A stretch of 64,000 nucleotides of DNA from positions 1 through 64,000 of the forward strand of contig NZ_BMTW01000008.1 in assembly GCF_014649875.1 (NCBI RefSeq). Reading direction: 5' to 3'. The stretch is from Streptomyces rubiginosohelvolus. GTDB taxonomy: Bacteria > Actinomycetota > Actinomycetes > Streptomycetales > Streptomycetaceae. This document shows positions 24,673 through 34,322 of the stretch, piece by piece. The notes under the pieces are model-generated. The model was not told the DNA's origin. It was given only the letters and a program-made list of their open reading frames with translations, and searched no databases. A program made the translations under genes and the position numbers. How positions within the stretch are numbered: position 1 is the first letter of the stretch; the number at the start of each line of letters is the position of its first letter.

Positions 24673-26505
24673 GTGCCCCACCGCACCTCAAGACGCACCC
24701 TCCTCACCGCCACAGCGGCCGTCACCGCCGCCGCGGCGACCGGCGCCCTCACCCCGCCCGCCGTCGCCTCCGCGCACTCCACGAACGCCTCCACCGACCG
24801 CCGGCTGCGGCGGATCATCGCCGGGATGAGCCTGGAGGAGAAGGTCGGCCAGCTCTTCGTGATGCGGGTCTACGGGCACTCCGCCACCGACCCCGACCAG
24901 GCCGACATCGACGCGAACCTCAAGGAGATCGGGGTCCGTACCGGCGCCGAGCTGATCTCCACGTACCACGTCGGCGGCATCATCTACTTCACCTGGGCGC
25001 GCAACACCCGCGACCCGCACCAGATCGCCGACCTCTCCAACGGACTCCAGCGCGCCGCGCTCGCCGAGCCCCACCGGGTGCCGCTGCTCGTCTCGACCGA
25101 CCAGGAACACGGCATCGTCTGCCGGGTCGGCGAACCCGCCACCCTGCTGCCGGGCGCGATGGCCCTCGGCGCGGGCGGCTCGCGCTCCGACACCCGGCGG
25201 GCGGCCTGGATCGCGGGTGCGGAGCTGGCCGCGCTCGGCATCAACCAGAACTACGCGCCGGACGCCGACGTCAACGTCAACCCGGCCAACCCGGTCATCG
25301 GCGTACGGTCCTTCGGCTCCGACCCCGCCGCGGTGGCCGACCTGGTCGCCGCGCAGGTGAAGGGCTACCAGGGCGCGGGCGTCGCGTCGACCGCCAAGCA
25401 CTTCCCCGGCCACGGCGACACGAACACCGACAGCCACACCGGGCTGCCCGTCATCAACCACACCCGCGCCCAGTGGGAGGAGCTGGACGCCCCGCCGTTC
25501 CGCGCCGCGATCCGGGCCCGCATCGACTCGATCATGACCGCCCACATCGTGGTCCCCGCACTCGACCCGTCCGAGGACCCGGCCACGCTCTCCCGGCCGA
25601 TCCTCACCGGCATCCTCCGCGAGGAGCTGGGCTACGACGGAGTGGTGGTCACCGACTCGCTCGGCATGGAGGGGGTGCGCACGAAGTACGGCGACGACCG
25701 CGTTCCGGTCCTCGCGCTGCTGGCGGGTGTGGACCAACTGCTGAACCCGCCGAACCTCTCCGTCGCCTGGAACGCCGTGCTGGAGGCCGTCCGCAGCGGC
25801 GAGATCAGCGAGGAGCGGATCGAGGAATCGATCCTGCGCATCCTGCGGCTGAAGAGCGGACTCGGCCTGTTCCGGGACCCGTTCGTCAGCCACCGGGGCG
25901 TCGAGCGTACGGTCGGCAGCCGCGCGCACCGGGCTGCCGCCGACCGGATCGCCGAGCGCACGACGACTCTGCTCGCCGATCCGGAATCGCTGCTGCCGCT
26001 CTCCCGGCGCACCCACCGGAACCTGCTGGTGGTGGGGGCCGATCCGGCCTCCCCCTCCGGGGCGACGGGCCCGCCGACCGGCACCCTGGCCCACGCCTTC
26101 GGTGAACTGGGCTTCAGCGCACGGGCGTTGTCCACCGGTACGGCCCCGAACCGGGCGAAGATCGACGAGGCGGTCGCCGCGGCCGAGGGCAAGGACGCGG
26201 TGGTCGTGGCGACGTACAACGTCACGGCGAGCAGTTCGCAGCGCACCCTGGTGACCGCGCTCGTGGCGACCGGCGTCCCCGTCGTCACCGTCGCGATCCG
26301 CAACCCGTACGACGTCGCCCACCTCACCGGGACCGGCGTCGCGGCGAGCCTCGCCGCGTACTCCTGGACCGATGTCGAACTGCGCGCGGCGGCCCGGGTG
26401 ATCGCGGGCCGCGCCGAGCCGGAGGGCACCCTGCCGGTTCCGGTGCAGCACGCGGACGACCCGACGCAGGTGCTGTACCCGGTGGGCCACGGACTGTCGT
26501 ACTAG
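24673..26505 (+). CDS. Secreted glycoside hydrolase family 3 (NagZ-like beta-N-acetylhexosaminidase)
   Basis: Removes terminal sugars, most likely beta-GlcNAc. A twin-arginine signal (SRRTLLTATAAVTAAAATG) predicts export. The catalytic barrel carries the NagZ signature AKHFPGHGDTNTDSH, which includes the His/Asp pair typical of beta-N-acetylglucosaminidases, and the nucleophile region GVVVTDSLGMEGV. A C-terminal GH3 domain follows, ending PVGHGLSY. The 610-residue length fits the two-domain form. GTG at 24673 follows GAAGGAGCTCAC. Standing alone with its own operator suggests induction by chitin or cell-wall fragments. Confidence 0.9.
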   Translation: MPHRTSRRTLLTATAAVTAAAATGALTPPAVASAHSTNASTDRRLRRIIAGMSLEEKVGQLFVMRVYGHSATDPDQADIDANLKEIGVRTGAELISTYHVGGIIYFTWARNTRDPHQIADLSNGLQRAALAEPHRVPLLVSTDQEHGIVCRVGEPATLLPGAMALGAGGSRSDTRRAAWIAGAELAALGINQNYAPDADVNVNPANPVIGVRSFGSDPAAVADLVAAQVKGYQGAGVASTAKHFPGHGDTNTDSHTGLPVINHTRAQWEELDAPPFRAAIRARIDSIMTAHIVVPALDPSEDPATLSRPILTGILREELGYDGVVVTDSLGMEGVRTKYGDDRVPVLALLAGVDQLLNPPNLSVAWNAVLEAVRSGEISEERIEESILRILRLKSGLGLFRDPFVSHRGVERTVGSRAHRAAADRIAERTTTLLADPESLLPLSRRTHRNLLVVGADPASPSGATGPPTGTLAHAFGELGFSARALSTGTAPNRAKIDEAVAAAEGKDAVVVATYNVTASSSQRTLVTALVATGVPVVTVAIRNPYDVAHLTGTGVAASLAAYSWTDVELRAAARVIAGRAEPEGTLPVPVQHADDPTQVLYPVGHGLSY

Positions 26506-26563
26506 CCCTACGGCGACCGGACGGCCCCGGCCTCCGGCCATCGGCGCAAAGAACCCCCGCATC

Positions 26564-26594
26564 TGGCGTGGTCCCGCTCCGGCGGGCCACGCCG
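26564..26594 (+). terminator. Hairpin terminator after the GH3 gene
   Basis: GGCGTGG-t-CCCGC pairs with GCGGG-CCACGCC around a short loop (26565-26593), leaving one bulged T, between the GH3 stop and the next start. Confidence 0.55.
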
Positions 26595-26629
26595 GGTGTA
26601 CGTCTTTGAGGACGTATTGGGGGGTTTTC

Positions 26630-27304
26630 ATGGATGAGCGCGTGTCCTCGGGGGCCCGGAGCCGACGGCCCGCCCCGTTACCGGCCCGCGTGGCCCTGGC
26701 GGCCCGTGTGGTCTTGGCCGTGGCCACCTTCGTGGTCGCGCTCCTGCTGGCGGCCTGCGAGGCCCCGGGCCGTACGGTCACCGACGACCGGGGGCCCGTC
26801 CCCGCCCCGCCCGGCCCGTCTCCGTACGGCGTGGTGTTCCTCGGGCCCGGGGACTGCAGTTCGCGGGGCCCGGTGATCCGGGAGGTGTTCTGCCGCAGCG
26901 AGAAGGCGGCGGCCACCGTCCTCGCCCGGCACCTCGGCACCCCGTCGTCGGGCCCGCCCTGCCCGGATGCCACCGACTTCGTCCTGCACGTCTCCGAGAC
27001 GGGCACCGGGGCCCGTTCCCGGCTCACGACCGGTTACGCCTGCATGCGGAACCTGGAGCCCCCGCACCCGGGCGACCCGGGGCAGGGCGGCGGACCGCTG
27101 ACCGTCGTCGGCGACTGCGTCACCGCCTCCCGCGCGGGCGAGGTCACGGAGACCGCCTGCGCGGACGCGGGCGGCCGTGCCCCGCGCTACCGGGTGGAGT
27201 CGGCGGTGCGGCGGCGGGCCCAATGCCCGGACGACACGGACCTGTTCGTCTCCCTGCGCGGGGAGAAGCCGGTGGGTTGCGCCCGCCGGTCCACCGGATG
27301 GTGA
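26630..27304 (+). CDS. Putative lipoprotein of unknown function
   Basis: Unrecognised protein of 224 residues. A basic N-terminus (RSRRPAPLPAR) and hydrophobic helix end in the lipobox LLAAC, so the mature protein should be lipid-anchored on the outer face of the membrane. The body has eight further Cys, some likely in disulfides (GPGDCSS, VFCRS, PPCPD, YACMR, GDCVT, TACAD, AQCPD, VGCAR), and no membrane segment. The ATG at 26630 follows TTGGGGGGTTTTC. The even number of Cys suggests a disulfide-stabilised fold. Confidence 0.7.
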   Translation: MDERVSSGARSRRPAPLPARVALAARVVLAVATFVVALLLAACEAPGRTVTDDRGPVPAPPGPSPYGVVFLGPGDCSSRGPVIREVFCRSEKAAATVLARHLGTPSSGPPCPDATDFVLHVSETGTGARSRLTTGYACMRNLEPPHPGDPGQGGGPLTVVGDCVTASRAGEVTETACADAGGRAPRYRVESAVRRRAQCPDDTDLFVSLRGEKPVGCARRSTGW

Positions 27305-27347
27305 CGGCGACCGACGGGCGCGGCCCGGGACGAGCGGCTGCGAGCGA

Positions 27348-28829
27348 CTACGGGCGCAGCGTGGCCTCGTCGCGCTCGACCTCGCCGTTGCGCTGGTCCA
27401 GCCTGGTGTCGAACTTCGCCAGCGGCTTCGCCTTCGCCGGGTCGTTCTCGACGGCCGCCGGGGCGACGCCCGCCCAGCGCAGGATGTCGGCGGTGGCCTT
27501 CGCCCGCTCGGCCTCGGGGAGACCCGAGACCCGCGCGCCGTGGTTGCCCCCGGGTACGGTGTGAACGGCGCTGTCCTTCGCGCCGCGGCCGAGGCGGAAC
27601 GGCTCCGCGCTCCACGGGTCGTTCTCGCCGTTGACGTACATCATCTGACGGGCGTTGTGCCTGACCCAGCTGTCGATGTCCCGCATGGCACCCCGGTCGA
27701 ACTTCATCGGGATGGAGCGGGGCACGAAGTTGCGCGGGGGCTGGTAGCCGTAGCGGCTCAGGTTGCCGAGCCAGGGCTGCTTGATGTCCGGCGATCCGAG
27801 CTGGGTGCCCGCCTGGTAGTAGTACGGGGTGTACGTCTCCAGGCCCTGGTCGGCGTAGGCGGAGAAGCCGGAGATGGAGTCGACGGAGTTCCAGATGTCG
27901 TCGTCCGTGGCCTTCTTCGCGTCGGCCGGGATGTCCACGCAGTCGGCGAGCAGGCTGTACTGCCAAAACGCCCACCCGTAGTCCATGACCGTGGCCTCGT
28001 AGGCGCGGTCCATGGAGCCGATGGTGTTGAAGGTCCAGCCGTTGGCGGCGGCCTGCTCCTTGTACTTCTTCTGGAGCGGGGCCCGCCGGATCAGCGCCTC
28101 GCGCTGCACGCCGGCCAGCTTGTCGCGGCACTCCTTGGTGCCGACGTTGCGGAAGAACCGGTCGTACGCCGAGTCCTCGTCGTTGTTGACGTCGTTGGGC
28201 GCGACGTAGGCGACGACGCCGTCCATGTCCTTCGGGTAGAAGCGCTCGAAGTACGTGGCGGTCATCCCGCCCTTGGACCCGCCGGTGGCCAGCCACTTCT
28301 TGCCGTAGATCTTCTTCAGCGCGGTGAACACCCGGTGCTGGTCGCTGGCGGCCTGCCAGATGTCCAGCTTGGACCAGTCGGCCGGGGCGGGGCGCGACGG
28401 GGTGAAGAAGCGGTATTCCAGGGAGACCTGGTTGCCGTCGATGATCTGCGTCGGCTCGCTGCGGCTGGGGTTGGTCGAGACGTTGTAGCCGCTGGTGGAG
28501 AAGACCGTCGGGCGGGAGACGTCCTTGTGCAGCACGGTGATGCGCTGCTGGAACGTGCCCTTGGACGGGCGCCGGTGGTCGACCGGCTGGGTGTAGTTGA
28601 GGACGAAGTAGCGGTAGCCCGCGTACGGCTTCTCCTCGATCAGGCTCATGCCCGGGATCGCCAGGATGCGGTCCTTGATGTCCTCGGCGCTCGCTTCGCC
28701 GCCGAGGGCGGTTCCGCTGCTCTTCGCGGCCGGCTCCGCGGCGGTGGCCGCACCGGCCGAGGCCCCCGTGGCTCCGACCGTGCCTATGAGCACGGCGAGC
28801 GAGAGAACCCCTGTGAGTGACTTGCGCAT
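27348..28829 (-). CDS. Secreted tripeptidyl aminopeptidase, peptidase family S37
   Basis: A Sec-type signal (MRKSLTGVLSLAVLIGTVGA...) precedes a Streptomyces-type S37 serine peptidase that trims peptides from the N-terminus outside the cell. The nucleophile is Ser185 in ATGGSKGGMTATYF, the acid lies in VNGENDPWSAEP and the His in VPGGNHGARV. The 493-residue length is usual. The gene stands alone, converging on the lipoprotein gene 43 bases away. Confidence 0.87.
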   Translation of the reverse strand: MRKSLTGVLSLAVLIGTVGATGASAGAATAAEPAAKSSGTALGGEASAEDIKDRILAIPGMSLIEEKPYAGYRYFVLNYTQPVDHRRPSKGTFQQRITVLHKDVSRPTVFSTSGYNVSTNPSRSEPTQIIDGNQVSLEYRFFTPSRPAPADWSKLDIWQAASDQHRVFTALKKIYGKKWLATGGSKGGMTATYFERFYPKDMDGVVAYVAPNDVNNDEDSAYDRFFRNVGTKECRDKLAGVQREALIRRAPLQKKYKEQAAANGWTFNTIGSMDRAYEATVMDYGWAFWQYSLLADCVDIPADAKKATDDDIWNSVDSISGFSAYADQGLETYTPYYYQAGTQLGSPDIKQPWLGNLSRYGYQPPRNFVPRSIPMKFDRGAMRDIDSWVRHNARQMMYVNGENDPWSAEPFRLGRGAKDSAVHTVPGGNHGARVSGLPEAERAKATADILRWAGVAPAAVENDPAKAKPLAKFDTRLDQRNGEVERDEATLRP

Positions 28830-28906
28830 GCACGCTCCCCTTGGTTCACAACAGTCGCCGTGAACTTATCGGGGGTAACACACGCCACGCCAGACCCGGT
28901 TGTCCG

Positions 28907-28958
28907 TGTCAGCACAGAATGTCAGCGCGGAATGTCAGCACCTGATGTCAGCAGAGGA
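28907..28958. repeat. Four tandem 13-base repeats
   Basis: TGTCAGC recurs at 28907, 28920, 28933 and 28946, exactly every 13 bases, with related filler (ACAGAA, GCGGAA, ACCTGA, AGAGGA). The array overlaps the stop codon of the small secreted protein gene at 28948. Confidence 0.85.
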
Positions 28959-29400
28959 TCCATCCGGTGGAGACGGACTTCTTGCCGATCCCGCCGGTGG
29001 CCCGCACGCAGCGGTTCAGCGCGTTGACCGTGACCGGGCCCGCCATCTTCGTGTACGAGCCCTTGTCGGAGACCGCGCGACCGCCGCGCGCCTGGAGGGT
29101 GACGCTCATCGTCCGCCGCTTGCCGGGCTTCTTGGCGACGGTCACCGCGCAGGCATGAGCGCGGGTCTTGTAGACGCGCAGCTCTCCCGTGGAGAACTCG
29201 ACCGTCTTCGCCGGGCGGCCGGAGCAGGCGGAGGCGGCCTGGGCGGTGCCGGGGGCGGCGAGGACAGGGACGAGTCCGCCCAGCAGGGGAAGGACGAGGA
29301 GGCCGACGAGCGGCAGCCGTCTCCGCCGCACCGGTTTCACCGCTCCGGCCGGTCCCGCGGCCCCGTCCGGACCCACCGGCCCCGCAGTCCTGTCGAACAC
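28948..29400 (-). CDS. Small secreted Cys-containing protein
   Basis: Unrecognised. A Pro/Gly-rich N-terminus, a run of arginines (KPVRRRRLPL), a hydrophobic signal segment and an AQA cleavage region predict export. The mature part of about 95 residues carries four Cys (ASACSG, HACAV, NRCVRA, terminal ILC) that could form two disulfides. The GTG at 29400 follows GGTGGGGGCGAAC; GTG codons at 29412 and 29340 are alternatives. The final Cys is the last residue, directly before a stop codon that lies inside a tandem repeat. Confidence 0.55.
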   Translation of the reverse strand: MFDRTAGPVGPDGAAGPAGAVKPVRRRRLPLVGLLVLPLLGGLVPVLAAPGTAQAASACSGRPAKTVEFSTGELRVYKTRAHACAVTVAKKPGKRRTMSVTLQARGGRAVSDKGSYTKMAGPVTVNALNRCVRATGGIGKKSVSTGWILC

Positions 29401-29501
29401 GTTCGCCCCCACCTGACATCCGTACGCCCATGCGTCCCTGGCTACGACGCAGCAGACGCACGAGAGGTTGCACGGCCCGGGTACCCCGGGCCGCCGGGCC
29501 C

Positions 29502-32500
29502 TCACACGGCCGCGGGCTCGTCCTCCCCTATGCCCTCCCCTATGAAGGTGCGCCACAGCCGGGCGTACTGCCCGTCCAGGGCGAGCAGCTCGTCGTGCGT
29601 GCCGTCCTCGGCGACGCGTCCGTTGTCCATCACCACGACCCGGTCGGCGCGGGCGGCCGTCGTCAGCCGGTGGGCGACCACCAGCGTGGTCCGGCGGCCG
29701 GTGAGCCGGTCGGTCGCCTGGTTGACGAGGGCCTCGGTGGCGAGGTCGAGGGCGGCGGTGGCCTCGTCCAGGAGCAGGACGTCCGGGTCGACCAGCTCGG
29801 CGCGGGCCAGGGCGATGAGCTGGCGCTGCCCGGCGGAGAGGTTACGGCCGCGTTCGGCGACCTCGTGGAGGTAGCCGCCCTCCAGCGTGGCGATCATCTC
29901 GTGCGCGCCGACCGCGCGGGCGGCGGCCTCCACCTCGGCGTCGGTGGCGGCGGGCAGCCCGTAGGCGATGGCGTCGCGGACCGTCCCGGCGAAGAGGTAC
30001 GCCTCCTGCGGGACGACGCCGAGGCGGTGCCGGTAGGCGGTCATGTCGAGCTTGCGCAGATCGGTGCCGTCGGCGGTGACCCGGCCGCCGGTGGGGTCGT
30101 AGAACCGGGCGACCAGCTTGACCAGGGTCGACTTCCCGGCCCCCGTCTCGCCGACGAAGGCGACGGTCTGCCCGGCCGGGATGTGCAGGTCGATCCCGGT
30201 GAGGGCCTCCTCCTCGTCCCCGTACGCGAAGGAGACGTCCTCGAACGCGATCTCGCCGCGCAGCGAGAGCACGTCGAGCGGCTCGTCCGGGTCGGCGGTC
30301 GAGGTGGGCTCGCGCAGCAGCTCCTGGATGCGGCCGAGGGAGACGGTGGCCTGCTGGTAGCCGTCGAAGACCTGGGAGAGCTGCTGGACGGGGGCGAAGA
30401 ACAGGTCGATGTAGAGGAGGTAGGCGACCAGCGCGCCGACGGTCAGCGTGCCGTTGTCGATCCGGCCCGCGCCCACGATCATCACCGCGGCGGCGGCGAC
30501 GGAGGCCAGCAGCTGGACGAACGGGAAGTAGACGGAGATCAGCCACTGGCCGCGCACCCGGGCCTGGCGGTAGCTGTCGCTGCGCTCGGAGTAGCGGGCG
30601 GCCCCGTCGTGCTCGCGGCCGAAGGCCTGGACGATCCGGAGACCGGCGACGGACTCCTGGAGGTCGGCGTTGACGGAGCTGATGCGGGTCCGGGCCAGTT
30701 CGTACGCCTTGACGCTGCTGCGCCGGAAGAAGAAGGTGCCGACGATCAGCACGGGCAGGGTGGCGAAGACGACCAGGGCGAGCTGGATGTCCAGGACGAG
30801 CAGCGCGACCATGATCCCGAAGAAGGTGACCACGGAGACGAACGCGGTGACGAGGCCGGTCTGCAGGAACGTGGACAGCGCGTCCACGTCCGTCGTCATC
30901 CGGGTCATGATCCGGCCGGTCAGCTCGCGCTCGTAGTAGTCGAGACCGAGGCGCTGGAGCTGGGCGAAGATCTTCAGGCGGAGCGAGTAGAGGATCCGTT
31001 CACCGGTCCGGCCGGTCATCCGGATCTCACCGGTCTGGGCGATCCACTGGACGAGCACGACGGCCAGGGCGATCGCGGAGGCGGCCCACACCGCACCGAT
31101 CGAGATCTGGCTGACGCCCTCGTCGATGCCGTGCCGGATCAGGACCGGCAGGAGCAGGCCCATCCCGGCGTCGACGGCGACGAGCCCGAGACTGATGAGC
31201 AGGGCGGCACCGAAGCCGCGCAGCAGCCGGCGCAGCCCGTAGGACTCCTCCGGACGCACGGCGGTGGCCTCGTCGACCTCGGGAATGTCCGTGGCGGGCG
31301 GCAGCGCCTCGACCTGGGCGAGGAGTTCGGGGGTCGCGGGCATGCCGGCGACGGTGGTGTCCCGCTCCTCCTCGTTACGGATCCACAACTCGGGGGTGAT
31401 GCCGCGCTCCGCGTCGAACTCGGCGTCCAGCTCCTCCTGCAGGGCGCGGTCGTCCTCAAGGCCGGCCCCGGCGCGCGACGGCCGGTGGCCGGGCGAGGTG
31501 GCGCCCAGCTCGTCGGGGTCGGTGAGGAGTCGGCGGTAGAGGGCGGAGGTGCGCTCCAGCTCCTCGTGGGTGCCGATCGCGGCGAGCTTCCCGCCGTCCA
31601 GGACGGCGATGCGGTCGGCGAGCTGGAGAGTGGAGCGGCGGTGGGCGATGAGCAGCGTGGTCCGCCCTGCCATCACCTGCTTGAGCGCCTCGTGGATCTC
31701 GTGCTCGACGCGGGCGTCGACGGCGGAGGTCGCGTCGTCGAGGAGGAGGAGCCGGGGGTCGGTGAGGATGGCGCGGGCGAGGGCGACGCGCTGGCGCTGA
31801 CCACCGGAGAGGGTGAGCCCGTGCTCGCCGACGGTGGTGTCGTACCCCTTCGGCAGGTCGGAGATGAACCCGTGGGCCTGGGCGGCGCGGGCGGCCGTCT
31901 CGATCTGCTCCTGGGTGGCATCGGGGAGGCCGTAGGCGATGTTGGCCCGGACGGTGTCGGAGAACAGGAAGCTGTCCTCGGGGACGAGCCCGATGGCGGA
32001 GCGCAGGGAGGCCTGGGTCAGCTCGCGGACGTCGTGGCCGCCGATGAGGACGGCCCCGTGGGAGACGTCGTAGAAGCGGGGCAGCAGGAGGGAGACGGTG
32101 GACTTGCCGCTGCCGGAGGCGCCGACGACGGCGACGGTCTCGCCGGGTTCGACGGTGAGCGAGAACCCGTCGAGGACGGGCCGGTCCGCTTCGTATCCGA
32201 AGGTGACGTCGTCGAACTCGATCCCGGCCGGAGCGTCGGCGGGCAGCTCCTTGGCGCCGTCCGTCATGGAGGGCTCGGTGTCGATGAGCTCCAGGACGCG
32301 TTCGACACCGGCGCGGGCCTGCTGGCCGACGGTGAGGACCATGGCGAGCATCCGGACCGGGCCGACGAGCTGGGCGAGGTAGGTGGAGAAGGCGACGAAC
32401 GTGCCGAGGGTGATCTCGCCCCGGGTGGCCAGCCAGCCGCCGAGGGCGAGCATGGCGACCTGGCCGAGGGCGGGCACGGCCTGGAGGGCGGGGGTGTAGC

Positions 32501-33233
32501 GGGAGTTCAGCCGAATGGTGCGCAGCCGCCCGGCGAAGAGCCGCCTGCTGACCTCGCGGAGCTTCCCGGTCTCCTGGTCCTCCTGCCCGAACCCCTTGAC
32601 GACCCGGACCCCGGAGACGGCCCCGTCGACGACCCCGGCGACGGCGGCGGCCTGGCTCTGGGCGTACCAGGTGGCGGGGAAGAGCCGAGCCTTGGAGCGG
32701 CGGGCGATGAACCAGAGCGCGGGGGCGACGGCGAGGGCGACGAGGGTGAGCGGGAGGGAGAGCCACGCCATGATCACCAGGGAGATGAGGAAGAGCAGCA
32801 CGTTCCCGATGGTCATCGGGAGCATGAACAGCAGCCCCTGGATCAGCTGGAGGTCACTGGTGGCCCGGCCGACGACCTGCCCGGTGGACAGCTCGTCCTG
32901 ACGTTTCCCGTCGAGCCGGGTGATCGTCGCGTACATGTCCGTACGCAGATCGTGCTGGACGTCCAGGGCGAGCCGGCCGCCGTAGTAGCGGCGGATGTAG
33001 GTGGCGATGTAGACGAGGACGGCCGCGCCGATGAGCAGCCCGGTCCAGACGGCGAGCGAGCGGGTGTGGTCGGTGACCACGTCGTCGATGATCACCTTGG
33101 TGATGAGTGGCACGAGGGCCATGACGGCCATGCCGGCGAGCGACGAGCCGAGGGCGAGCACGACGTTCCGCCGGTACCGCCACGCGTACCCGGTCAGCCG
33201 CCGGCCCCACCCCTGTTGCTCTGCGCCCGTCAC
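29502..33233 (-). CDS. Fused ABC exporter: two half-transporters in one chain, one degenerate ATP site
   Basis: A multidrug or lipid-type exporter with order TMD1-NBD1-TMD2-NBD2 in 1243 residues. NBD1 has Walker A GASGSGKST (371-379), Glu419 in place of the Q-loop Gln (LVPEDSFLF), signature LSGGQ (475-479) and Asp500 instead of the catalytic Glu (LLLLDDATS). NBD2 has Walker A GETGAGKST, Q1076, variant signature LSAGQ (1132-1136) and normal Glu1157. A charged 100-residue linker joins the halves. GTG at 33233 follows GGGGAGGCAACGC. Most bacterial relatives are two genes; fusion is less common. Substrate unknown. Confidence 0.93.
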   Translation of the reverse strand: MTGAEQQGWGRRLTGYAWRYRRNVVLALGSSLAGMAVMALVPLITKVIIDDVVTDHTRSLAVWTGLLIGAAVLVYIATYIRRYYGGRLALDVQHDLRTDMYATITRLDGKRQDELSTGQVVGRATSDLQLIQGLLFMLPMTIGNVLLFLISLVIMAWLSLPLTLVALAVAPALWFIARRSKARLFPATWYAQSQAAAVAGVVDGAVSGVRVVKGFGQEDQETGKLREVSRRLFAGRLRTIRLNSRYTPALQAVPALGQVAMLALGGWLATRGEITLGTFVAFSTYLAQLVGPVRMLAMVLTVGQQARAGVERVLELIDTEPSMTDGAKELPADAPAGIEFDDVTFGYEADRPVLDGFSLTVEPGETVAVVGASGSGKSTVSLLLPRFYDVSHGAVLIGGHDVRELTQASLRSAIGLVPEDSFLFSDTVRANIAYGLPDATQEQIETAARAAQAHGFISDLPKGYDTTVGEHGLTLSGGQRQRVALARAILTDPRLLLLDDATSAVDARVEHEIHEALKQVMAGRTTLLIAHRRSTLQLADRIAVLDGGKLAAIGTHEELERTSALYRRLLTDPDELGATSPGHRPSRAGAGLEDDRALQEELDAEFDAERGITPELWIRNEEERDTTVAGMPATPELLAQVEALPPATDIPEVDEATAVRPEESYGLRRLLRGFGAALLISLGLVAVDAGMGLLLPVLIRHGIDEGVSQISIGAVWAASAIALAVVLVQWIAQTGEIRMTGRTGERILYSLRLKIFAQLQRLGLDYYERELTGRIMTRMTTDVDALSTFLQTGLVTAFVSVVTFFGIMVALLVLDIQLALVVFATLPVLIVGTFFFRRSSVKAYELARTRISSVNADLQESVAGLRIVQAFGREHDGAARYSERSDSYRQARVRGQWLISVYFPFVQLLASVAAAAVMIVGAGRIDNGTLTVGALVAYLLYIDLFFAPVQQLSQVFDGYQQATVSLGRIQELLREPTSTADPDEPLDVLSLRGEIAFEDVSFAYGDEEEALTGIDLHIPAGQTVAFVGETGAGKSTLVKLVARFYDPTGGRVTADGTDLRKLDMTAYRHRLGVVPQEAYLFAGTVRDAIAYGLPAATDAEVEAAARAVGAHEMIATLEGGYLHEVAERGRNLSAGQRQLIALARAELVDPDVLLLDEATAALDLATEALVNQATDRLTGRRTTLVVAHRLTTAARADRVVVMDNGRVAEDGTHDELLALDGQYARLWRTFIGEGIGEDEPAAV

Positions 33234-33384
33234 GCGTTGCCTCCCCGTCCCGTTCGATCTTCCGGAGGCACCAACGCGGTGGAGGGCGGATTTCATCCCG
33301 CCGCAACAATCTCTCGCCGAGCGCCGGGTCAACGGATCGCGCCCCCGCCACTCGTCCGGCGGACTTCCCTCCCGCCTAGGACAG

Positions 33385-33406
33385 ATATATACTGTGGAAT
33401 ATATAC
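33385..33406 (+). promoter_or_regulatory. AT-rich promoter/operator of the toxin-antitoxin pair
   Basis: ATATATAC occurs twice (33385-33392, 33399-33406), 14 bases apart, in an island far more AT-rich than its surroundings and directly upstream of the toxin ATG. TATACT at 33388-33393 could be the -10. Binding by the Xre antitoxin is inferred. Confidence 0.5.
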
Positions 33407-33416
33407 GCTCCTCGAC

Positions 33417-33785
33417 ATGGAAGAACCCTTCATCATCGAGATCGAGCCGGAGGTCCGCCTGTGGCTGACGAACCTGTCGGCGAGTGACTACGAGAGGGCG
33501 GAGCACGCGGCGGGCAGGTTGGCGCAGGAAGCGACCACGCTGGACGAGCCGCACTCCCGGTACATCGGGGACGGGGTCCGAGAGCTCAGGTTCGAGATGG
33601 GGCGCAATCGCGAAGCCGTGCGGATCTCGTACTGGTTGGCCCCGCAGCGCCGGGTCGTCCTGCTGACCGTCTTCCGCAAGACCCGGCAGCGCGAGAATGC
33701 GGAGATCGCTCGCGCCAGGCGCGCCAAGGCGGTCTGCGAGACGGAGCACGAGCCCGCCCACGACACATTCATCCGCGATGTCTAG
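33417..33785 (+). CDS. HigB-like toxin (phage Gp49/DUF891, RelE superfamily)
   Basis: A small mRNA-interferase-type toxin of 122 residues. The RelE-fold core is visible as IGDGVRELRFEMGRNREAVRISYWL...VVLLTVFRKTRQR...EIARARRAK, matching Gp49/HigB proteins. Family members cleave mRNA at the ribosome. The gene comes first and its Xre-type partner second, the reversed order typical of higBA. No clear ribosome site precedes the ATG (CTCCTCGAC), so translation may be weak by design. Confidence 0.85.
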   Translation: MEEPFIIEIEPEVRLWLTNLSASDYERAEHAAGRLAQEATTLDEPHSRYIGDGVRELRFEMGRNREAVRISYWLAPQRRVVLLTVFRKTRQRENAEIARARRAKAVCETEHEPAHDTFIRDV

Positions 33786-33812
33786 ACGCGACGTCTGGAA
33801 AGGAAGAGCCAC

Positions 33813-34298
<486 letters not shown>

Positions 34299-34322
34299 GG
34301 GGACCAGGGCCTGCCGGGGGCC

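Noticed and set aside
29430..33416. Long open frame antisense to the ABC exporter, running into the toxin gene
   Set aside because: Only the last part (from 33417) is a real gene; the rest is an Asp/Glu/Val-rich shadow of the exporter.
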